Shown here piece by piece: positions 15,546 to 20,498 of a stretch of 20,498 nt of DNA. This DNA is from Candidatus Trichofilum aggregatum (GTDB taxonomy: Bacteria > Chloroflexota > Anaerolineae > Promineifilales > Promineifilaceae): contig JADJUV010000096.1 of the NCBI GenBank assembly GCA_016716885.1, forward strand, positions 1 to 20,498, in the 5' to 3' direction. The notes beneath the pieces are model-generated. The model worked only from the letters and a program-made list of their open reading frames with translations, ran no database searches and was not told where the DNA came from. Numbering within the stretch: the first letter of the stretch is position 1; every line of letters begins with the position of its first letter. The position numbers and the translations under genes are program-made.

Positions 15546-16493
15546 TTATGGCACCGCAATCACAACTTTGCCCTGAGCGTGCCCCTCGCCCAAATACCCA
15601 ATTGCTTCAGGAACTTCCGCCAGGCTGTAACATCGGTCAATCACCGGCGTTATCTTATCAGCTTCAATCAATTCTTTTAAGAACACCAGATCCTCTTTCC
15701 TGGTGGGCGCCATATAAAAAACCAGGCGCTGCCGGGCAAACCGTGACCATACGAGTAACTGTAGCAAACGCCTTGGGCTACCGGCTATCGTGACATAAGC
15801 CCCTGTGGGTTTGATAACGCGCCGACAAGCGGATAAGGAATGGTTTCCTACGGTGTCAAAGAAAAGATCATACCGCTCTCGCCGTTGGGTAAAATTCTCT
15901 TTTGTGTAATCAATCACCTGATCAGCCCCCAGTGCTCGAACCATCGCCAGATTCCGTGTACTGCACACCGCCGTCACTTCCGCCCCCAAAACTTTGGCAA
16001 TCTGCACGGCAAACGTACCAACACCCCCAGACGCCCCGTTAATCAATACCTTCTGCCCCGTCTTAAGTTGCCCTTTATCACGTAGCCCGTGCAGGGCAGT
16101 AAGAGCCGCGACCGGCACAGCGGCCGCCTGCTCAAAGGTGAGATTGGTTGGCTTCGGAGCGAATGCTTTGCCAGTGGTACAGATATACTCAGCAAAAGAA
16201 CCCGAACGTACCCCATAGAGTTCATCACCTGGTTGAAACTCCGTCACGTTCTTGCCTACCGCTTCTACCTGCCCGGCTACATCAAGCCCCAGGCGGGTGT
16301 TCTTGGGCTGTCGCCAGCCCATTTGGGCGCGTAGGATATACGGCTTGCCACGCATACTGTGGAAATCATGGGGGTTGACCGCGGCCGCGCACACACGCAG
16401 CAAGATTTCATTATCCTGGGGCACTGGCTTTGTGGTCTCGCTAAGTTGCACAACGTCGGGTGATCCATACTGCGTGTAGGTGATGGCTTTCAT
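15546..16493 (-). CDS. Medium-chain NAD(P)-dependent reductase (quinone oxidoreductase/zinc-free ADH type)
   Basis: 315 residues from ATG 16493, which has GGAG 7 nt upstream; the ATG at 16499 is only 1 nt from that site. The GroES-like N-terminal half (MKAITYTQYGSPDVVQL, VNPHDFHSMRGKP, GLDVAGQVEAVGKNV, FQPGDELYG) is followed by a Rossmann half with nucleotide motif INGASGGVGTFAVQIAK (GxSGGVG at ~153-159), favouring NADPH. VNPHDFHSMRG and the absence of the zinc-binding Cys cluster place it in the quinone oxidoreductase-like MDR group. It is a soluble enzyme reducing quinones, enones or related carbonyls; the substrate is unknown. It is complete and ends VVIAVP. It follows the small conserved gene by 28 nt on the same strand and is probably co-transcribed with it. 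Octamers at 16120 and 16381 both encode Ala-Ala-Ala. Confidence 0.9.
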   Translation of the reverse strand: MKAITYTQYGSPDVVQLSETTKPVPQDNEILLRVCAAAVNPHDFHSMRGKPYILRAQMGWRQPKNTRLGLDVAGQVEAVGKNVTEFQPGDELYGVRSGSFAEYICTTGKAFAPKPTNLTFEQAAAVPVAALTALHGLRDKGQLKTGQKVLINGASGGVGTFAVQIAKVLGAEVTAVCSTRNLAMVRALGADQVIDYTKENFTQRRERYDLFFDTVGNHSLSACRRVIKPTGAYVTIAGSPRRLLQLLVWSRFARQRLVFYMAPTRKEDLVFLKELIEADKITPVIDRCYSLAEVPEAIGYLGEGHAQGKVVIAVP

Positions 16494-16521
16494 CGTCATT
16501 CTCCGGTTTTGATTAGAACGT

Positions 16522-16773
16522 TTAACGGGAAGTGTGTGAAATACGGATGACCGAAATCAGCGGAACACCTAAATCACGCACTTTTTTGAGGAGACCGTAC
16601 AAAGCCGCCTGATCGACCACCGGGCAGGTTAGGAGCGTGTAACCACCCGCTTCTGGGGTGAGCGTTGCGCCAACAAACCAGGCTTCCCATTGACCATCCA
16701 GATGCCCCTCAACCCTGATTTGATAGGTCATGAGTGGGTCTGAGCCAGCGTGCGGGCCGCTTTGATTCGACAT
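16522..16773 (-). CDS. Small conserved protein of the type found beside MalT/LuxR regulators
   Basis: 83 residues from ATG 16773, which has GAGG 9 nt upstream; ATG 16788 lacks a site and ATG 16731 is an alternative. The core (YQIRVEGHLDGQWEAWFVGA then LTPEAGGYTLL, PVVDQAALYGLLKKVRDLGV, PLISVIRI) is a compact alpha/beta unit. I recognise this pattern from many small Chloroflexota proteins (xIRVxGHLDxxWxxWFxG ... GPVVDQAALxGLLxKVRDLGxPLxSV). Their biochemical function is not known to me. Here it lies 171 nt downstream of the LuxR/MalT-type regulator and 28 nt upstream of the reductase, all on one strand. That suggests a regulator-linked unit. Confidence 0.8.
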   Translation of the reverse strand: MSNQSGPHAGSDPLMTYQIRVEGHLDGQWEAWFVGATLTPEAGGYTLLTCPVVDQAALYGLLKKVRDLGVPLISVIRISHTSR

Positions 16774-16872
16774 CAGTCTGTACCTCATCGTGGCTAATGG
16801 GATGAAGGTGCGCCACGGATTTACGGTACCGATAATATAACAATGGCGAGCGGGTTATGGGTAGACACAAAA

Positions 16873-16892
16873 GTGTTGTTTGAGGTGTTGTT
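16873..16892. repeat. Direct repeat GTGTTGTT, period 12, upstream of the small gene
   Basis: GTGTTGTT occurs at 16873-16880 and 16885-16892, exactly one 12-bp step apart, about 100 nt upstream of the small conserved gene and just beyond the end of the regulator gene. It could be an operator. No clear promoter hexamers were matched to it. Confidence 0.25.
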
Positions 16893-16944
16893 ATCGGGGT
16901 ATGGGGTATTGTCAGGCAACAACCGGGGTTTGCGACGAGTCAGA

Positions 16945-19752
16945 TCATGGCTCCAACAGGCCTAATTCGCGGCCGCGTCTGACCGCTTCGGTGCGTCGTC
17001 CGACCTGTAATTTGGCAAAGATACGGCGATTGTGCCCTTTTACGGTATCCACCGCCAGGTAAAGTTGCGCCGCAATCTCATTATTCGAGAGTCCCTGTGC
17101 CACCAGTTGCAGGACTTCTCGTTCCCGCTGGCTTAAAAGCTCCGCGGGAGGGTCGAGGTCAAGCGATGGCACGCTCCCCGCAGTAAGGTCGGTTGATTGA
17201 TCCCCGTTCAGTTCGGTAAAGGCCTTCAATAATTCCTGCGTATACGCGGTTATCGCTCCATCTTGCGCTTTGACCTGAACCAGAAGCTCCGCCGTGGGGG
17301 CCCCTTCGTCAACAAAGACGCGGACATACCCTTCCGGCTCGGCCAGGGCCAGAGCCATCTCCAACCTTGCCAGCGCCAGCGGCAAGTTACCTTGAGCCTG
17401 ATAAGCCAGGGCCAGCAATACCAGGATTTCAATTTCACTCCCCCTTCGCCCCCCTGCTGCGGCCGCTTGCCAGAGGCGCTCCAACAGGTCAATCGCCTCA
17501 TGAAGCGTCTGCTCATGCTGATTTTGTGCATAGCTGGCAAGGAGTACCCGGGCCAGGGTGATATGCTCAAACTCACGCCGGTATGCCAGATCATCCGTAA
17601 ACGATAAGCCGCACTCATGCGCCCAGGCGAAGGCATCTGCCAAACGGCCCTGCCTTAGCCACAGCCGCGCCCTCCTGGCCGCCGCCGGGCGTAAATCGGG
17701 AACGGGGTTGCGGTGATAGAGCGGCGCGGCCGCGTCCAGCAACACCAACGCCCCATCCAGATCGCCTTGCGTCTGTTTCATCTGCGCCTGAACCAGATAC
17801 AAACTATAAGGCCAATTATCTAACGCCCCCTGTTGGCCGAGTTCTTCACTTTGCCGCAGGTATTCCCGCGCCGCTTCCCAATGACCCTGCTCATGCGCGA
17901 GTTCGCCTAACCCCAGATACAGGTTTGCTGTGCCCGGCAAGAGAGGCGCCCCGTGAGCCGTTACTAGATGTAGAGCTTGTTCATACGTGGCAATGGCTTC
18001 CCAAAGACGCCCTTGCGTCATCCGTATATCAGCCAGGATATAGGTGACGCTGGTAGCAAAAAGGAGATTACCTGCCCCGCGCAGGTTAGCTCTAGCTTCT
18101 ACCAGATAGGTGAAGGCCGCTGCCAAAGCACCATTTGTCAAACACGCGAGGCCTAACAGCGAACTGGCGAAACCCCGTGTGTAGTAGTCAGCTTCAGAAG
18201 CAAGGGCCAGTGCCCGGCGGGCGTGTTCTTCAGTACCCGCCACATCACCCCGTGCCTGAGCATGAAAGGCCCAGGCGATGGCTGATAAGGCCCGCAGGGC
18301 TTGAAGTTCCTCTTCATTCATCGCCGCTTTGCTGGCTGTTTCGGTCATGGCGGGCTTAGGGGTACGCCTTGCCTGTGCCAGTAAACGATCCACGTCTTGC
18401 AACCGGCTCGCGGCCGCTTCCAACTCCCCTGAAAAAAGCATTTCCCAGGCAAAACCAATCGCCATCTGAGGTCGCGTGCGAATAAATTCGTCCGGCAAGG
18501 CCCGTGCCCAGCCCAGCCAGGTCGTGCTCCGAAACTGGTTGCCCCGCATCACCGACCGGGCTGGCTCAATCAAATCTGCCGCTCGCTCAAAAGCCTGGGC
18601 CGCCAGGGCATGATGAATGGCCTCGGGGCCAAAGGTATTCTCTTCATACCAGAAGGAAGCTCGCAGATGAAGGTCAGCAACCTGATTGGGGTTCTCTTTC
18701 AGCAAGCGGGTTTGCAGGACATCAGCCAACAGGTGATGGTAACGATACCATTCGCGCTGATGATCGAGCGGAACAACCAGCAAGTTGGCACGTTCGAGAT
18801 AAGTCAGGGTTTCCTGCCCAGACCCAGGCGTACTACGTAAAACAGCATCACACAGTGGGCCACAAAGACGGGTAAGGATAGAGGTACGAAACAAGAACGT
18901 CTGGATACTGTCAGGCTGCTGGCGTAGAACTTCTTCGACCAGATAATCCATCACAAAACGGTGACTACCGCTAAACGATTGGATGAAACGGCGAGCATCT
19001 TCTTGTCCTTGCAGCGAAATTGTTCCTTGCAAAGCCAGGGCCGCTAACTGCAAACCGGTGATCCAGCCCTCAGTGCGGGTCTCCAAAGTGGCGATATCTT
19101 GAGGCGTAAGGCTCAAACCCATCACCGCGTTGAGAAAATCGGTGGCTTCGGCAGGTGTAAAGCGCAAGTCGGTAGCGCGTAGTTCGGTCAGTTGCCCTTG
19201 AGCACGGAGTCGGGCCAGAGGTAAGTTTGGATCCTCACGGGTGGTGATGACCAGATGCATTTTAGGCGGCATATGTTGGAGGAGAAAGGTGAGGGCGTTG
19301 TCAATCGCCGGTGCGTCAATGAGGTGATAATCGTCGAGCACAAGGATGAAGGGGGCAGGGATGGTGGCAATGTCGTTGAGTAGCGTGGTTAGAATGGCTT
19401 CGGCCGATACGAGTTGGGAAGCGTGCAGGGCATCCCAGGCCACTGCACCGAGCAATGTGGTATTTCCTGCGGCCGCGTCCTTAGGCACTGTTTGTAGCGC
19501 CGCAATCAGATAAGCCAAAAACCGAACCAGGTCATTATCCCCCTCATCCAACGACAGCCATGCCACGTTAAGCCGCCCATGAGTCACCCATTCGCTGATA
19601 AGGGTAGTTTTGCCAAAACCGGCCGCGGCCGCGATCAGGGTTAACTTACGGTGTAACCCTTCGTTCAGGTGTTGCATCAGGCGGGGGCGTGGCACAATTT
19701 CAGGCCGCAGCGGCGGCGCGAAAATTTTTGTAGCTAAAATCGGCGTGGGCAT
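16945..19752 (-). CDS. LuxR-family transcriptional regulator, MalT-like STAND ATPase
   Basis: 935 residues from ATG 19752; a TTG one codon earlier is also in frame. The N-terminal STAND NTPase has LATKIFAPPLRPEIVPRPRL, Walker A AAAGFGKTT (42-50) and Walker B FILVLDDYHLID. A winged-helix and long helical TPR-like sensor region follows (e.g. ATYEQALHLV, YLGLGELAHEQGHWEAAREY). The C-terminus is a LuxR helix-turn-helix (~872-935: LSQREREVLQLVAQGLSNNE, IAAQLYLAVDTVKGHNRRIF, KLQVGRRTEAVRRGRELGLL). Proteins of this class bind an inducer and ATP, oligomerise and activate transcription; the inducer here is unknown. Six GCGGCCGC octamers lie in the gene (16969, 17459, 17726, 18410, 19469, 19625). One encodes the AAA that opens the P-loop, where family members usually have SAPAG or APAG. 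The frame is intact. Confidence 0.93.
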   Translation of the reverse strand: MPTPILATKIFAPPLRPEIVPRPRLMQHLNEGLHRKLTLIAAAAGFGKTTLISEWVTHGRLNVAWLSLDEGDNDLVRFLAYLIAALQTVPKDAAAGNTTLLGAVAWDALHASQLVSAEAILTTLLNDIATIPAPFILVLDDYHLIDAPAIDNALTFLLQHMPPKMHLVITTREDPNLPLARLRAQGQLTELRATDLRFTPAEATDFLNAVMGLSLTPQDIATLETRTEGWITGLQLAALALQGTISLQGQEDARRFIQSFSGSHRFVMDYLVEEVLRQQPDSIQTFLFRTSILTRLCGPLCDAVLRSTPGSGQETLTYLERANLLVVPLDHQREWYRYHHLLADVLQTRLLKENPNQVADLHLRASFWYEENTFGPEAIHHALAAQAFERAADLIEPARSVMRGNQFRSTTWLGWARALPDEFIRTRPQMAIGFAWEMLFSGELEAAASRLQDVDRLLAQARRTPKPAMTETASKAAMNEEELQALRALSAIAWAFHAQARGDVAGTEEHARRALALASEADYYTRGFASSLLGLACLTNGALAAAFTYLVEARANLRGAGNLLFATSVTYILADIRMTQGRLWEAIATYEQALHLVTAHGAPLLPGTANLYLGLGELAHEQGHWEAAREYLRQSEELGQQGALDNWPYSLYLVQAQMKQTQGDLDGALVLLDAAAPLYHRNPVPDLRPAAARRARLWLRQGRLADAFAWAHECGLSFTDDLAYRREFEHITLARVLLASYAQNQHEQTLHEAIDLLERLWQAAAAGGRRGSEIEILVLLALAYQAQGNLPLALARLEMALALAEPEGYVRVFVDEGAPTAELLVQVKAQDGAITAYTQELLKAFTELNGDQSTDLTAGSVPSLDLDPPAELLSQREREVLQLVAQGLSNNEIAAQLYLAVDTVKGHNRRIFAKLQVGRRTEAVRRGRELGLLEP

Positions 19753-19757
19753 CAATC

Positions 19758-19763
19758 AATTAT
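19758..19763 (-). promoter_or_regulatory. Candidate -10 element placed for a leaderless regulator mRNA
   Basis: The minus strand reads TATAAT-TGATTG-ATG, putting a perfect TATAAT at -12 to -7 relative to the A of the start codon, exactly the -10 position if transcription begins at the ATG. No Shine-Dalgarno sequence lies at the usual distance. A purine-rich GGGGG is ~20 nt upstream. A convincing -35 was not found (TTGACC is only 12 bp away). Confidence 0.45.
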
Positions 19764-20296
19764 AAGACATCCCCCTGGTCAAAACAGCGCACGAACGATT
19801 CTTTCGCTTAAGCCGTGTTCCAATAAATCGTGTTCCAATTTCGGTGCTCAGGGGTTTAACCGTCAGATCATATGGCGAACGACTATAGGGCCAAGGCAGG
19901 CTCAACCCCAGTAACCCGATGGTTTTACTCACTTCTGAGGCGGGTGTTGCCAGCCGGCTCCTGTCGCCCGAACCGCCTGCCCTCCAGCCTGCCAACAGTC
20001 AAGGCAAGTCCACCCCATAGGCGGCCAACAGGGCCGTCCCCAGAACACCGGCTCGGCACAGCGGTCTATCAATAACGATGCCTTCCACGACTCCCCATTG
20101 TGCCGCCCACCAAAGCGGTTGGACGAGTAGGAGCAGATAGACGAAGCGGGTCTTGAATGGGCAGCCGGATGCCGGGTTTGCGGCCGCACCACGTTTATGA
20201 GTGAGACTATTCGGTACAGTGTTTTAGGGGAGCGTTGTTTGTTGGGTGCGCGTCCCTTTTGTGGAGACGAAAGGATGGTTAAGATATACTGGCTGG
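19764..20296. other. Region without an intact gene; membrane-protein remnant inside
   Basis: Several mutually overlapping frames run here, none with recognisable family features over its full length. The only protein-like stretch is the remnant at 19999-20160, described separately. The minus-strand frame at 19756-19995 continues in phase after that remnant's stop codon (LLGLSLPWPYSRSPYDLTVK) and may be more of the same decayed gene. One GCGGCCGC lies at 20180-20187. Confidence 0.45.
19999..20160 (-). pseudogene. Membrane-protein fragment without start codon
   Basis: On the minus strand, codons ending at TGA 20001-19999 read KTRFVYLLLLVQPLWWAAQW, then GVVEGIVIDRPLCRAGVLGT and ALLAAYGVDLP. That is one or two hydrophobic segments with polar turns, as in a polytopic membrane protein. 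The frame extends back to a stop near 20224 but holds no ATG, GTG or TTG in a useful place. I therefore call it a remnant of unknown family. Confidence 0.4.
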
Positions 20297-20368
20297 ATGT
20301 CACTTGATATGGATGAGTTTAGGCAACTTTTTAGGCGGATGGTGGTCGCGGCCGCGACGCCCCGGTGA
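20285..20368 (+). CDS. Short ORF preceded by a -10-like TATACT, possibly leaderless or truncated
   Basis: ATG 20297 opens a 23-codon frame (MSLDMDEFRQLFRRMVVAAA-TPR) ending in TGA at 20366-20368. TATACT (20285-20290) sits at -12 to -7 from the ATG, the same geometry as the regulator's TATAAT, and there is no Shine-Dalgarno sequence. The amphipathic, charged start looks like a real protein beginning, and the GCGGCCGC at 20348 falls where it loses sense. It may be a small peptide, or the truncated head of a gene. Confidence 0.3.
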   Translation, partial: YTGWMSLDMDEFRQLFRRMVVAAATPR

Positions 20369-20398
20369 GCGTATCTATGCCAACCAGGGGAGGTGGCT

Positions 20399-20498
20399 AT
20401 GAATATCAAGAGGTTGGGGGATGCCAGCCAGCACTAACCCAGGCACGGCGCACCGTTATGGCAATGATGTTGTTGAGTTGGATAGCAATGACCGTGGC
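20399..20498 (+). CDS. Start of an unidentified gene running off the right edge, with possible G-run frameshift
   Basis: GGGGAGGTGG (20387-20396) is one of the strongest ribosome sites in the window and precedes ATG 20399 (GGAGG to ATG spacing 5). That frame reads MNIKRLGDASQH and stops. Removing one G from the G5 run (20416-20420) joins MNIKRLG to the frame of ATG 20421, which stays open to the edge (MPASTNPGTAHRYGNDVVEL then DSNDRG). Alternatively translation starts at 20421. Too little is visible for a family call. Confidence 0.4.

Larger units (their letters stand above)
111..20355. repeat. Highly iterated palindrome GCGGCCGC, 29 copies dispersed through the window
   Basis: Copies start at 111, 638, 727, 818, 1062, 1133, 5726, 6636, 8523, 9571, 10332, 11846, 12203, 12343, 12349, 13198, 13947, 14187, 14867, 16120, 16381, 16969, 17459, 17726, 18410, 19469, 19625, 20180 and 20348 (hand count). 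Chance expectation in 20.5 kb is ~0.3 at even base composition and ~0.5 at ~53% GC. Twelve copies extend to CGCGGCCGCG (818, 1062, 8523, 9571, 10332, 12203, 12343, 16381, 16969, 17726, 19625, 20348). Coding copies use all registers: Ala-Ala-Ala most often, (Ser/Arg)-Gly-Arg at 10332, 13947, 14187 and 16969, and Arg-Pro-x at 5726, 6636, 12343, 13198 and 14867. Gene continuity through the sites rules out linker artefacts. It is analogous to HIP1 of cyanobacteria, with a different sequence. Confidence 0.95.

Noticed and set aside
15546..15793. Continuation of the 15431 plus-strand frame
   Set aside because: It runs antisense through the 3' end of the intact reductase gene and loses protein-like character there.
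19929..20303. 124-codon minus-strand frame
   Set aside because: Composition is unlike a protein (Cys/Trp/Arg-rich); another frame of the same strand holds the believable membrane segment.
111..20355. GCGGCCGC copies as cloning linkers or ligation junctions (it is the NotI site) in a chimeric assembly
   Set aside because: Conserved proteins such as the regulator, reductase and transposase read straight through the sites in frame with family motifs on both sides, in three different registers.

Overview
The window looks like an accessory stretch of a Chloroflexota chromosome (Anaerolineae/Caldilineae-like). The clues are large secreted beta-sandwich proteins, one with a YLPIALRP C-terminus; lipoproteins followed by Thr/Pro/Ala linkers; a MalT-type STAND-LuxR regulator next to a small protein of a type that recurs beside such regulators; and an alpha-2-macroglobulin-like lipoprotein. 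This placement is inference from protein style; no rRNA or marker gene is present.

Layout. 3-377: 3' end of a secreted Ig/cadherin-like protein. 378-1206: no convincing gene. 1207-5149 (minus): terminator and a 1271-residue surface adhesin with four SdrD_B-type domains. 5523-6248 (minus): remnants of a lipoprotein/FtsK-HerA ATPase region. 6511-9404 (plus): a probable eCIS-type effector with an N-terminal GNRAVQRLL motif and a DNA/RNA non-specific endonuclease domain, split by an apparent -1 frameshift. 9477-10622: adhesin fragment abutting a 5'-truncated IS3-family element. 10658-11523: GH16 laminarinase-like lipoprotein with a frameshift in its linker. 11578-11830 (minus): Calx-beta fragment. 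12098-15167: alpha-2-macroglobulin-like lipoprotein in two frames, ending before any thioester domain. 15546-16493, 16522-16773 and 16945-19752 (all minus): medium-chain reductase, small conserved protein and LuxR/MalT-type regulator. 19756-20498: remnants plus the start of a gene running off the edge.

The strongest unexplained signal is not a gene. The 8-bp palindrome GCGGCCGC occurs 29 times by hand count, where less than one is expected. It lies in coding DNA (all three registers, both strands), non-coding DNA, pseudogenes and a transposase. This resembles the highly iterated palindrome HIP1 (GCGATCGC) of cyanobacteria, but with another sequence. Twelve copies extend to CGCGGCCGCG. The 4.6 kb holding the intact adhesin has none, which may mark a recent acquisition.

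A second theme is gene decay or sequence error. Several genes are split by single-base shifts, three of them at 5-base homopolymers, and several surface-protein genes survive only as fragments around the IS3 remnant. Two long genes (3.8 and 2.8 kb) are fully open, so the base calls are not generally poor.
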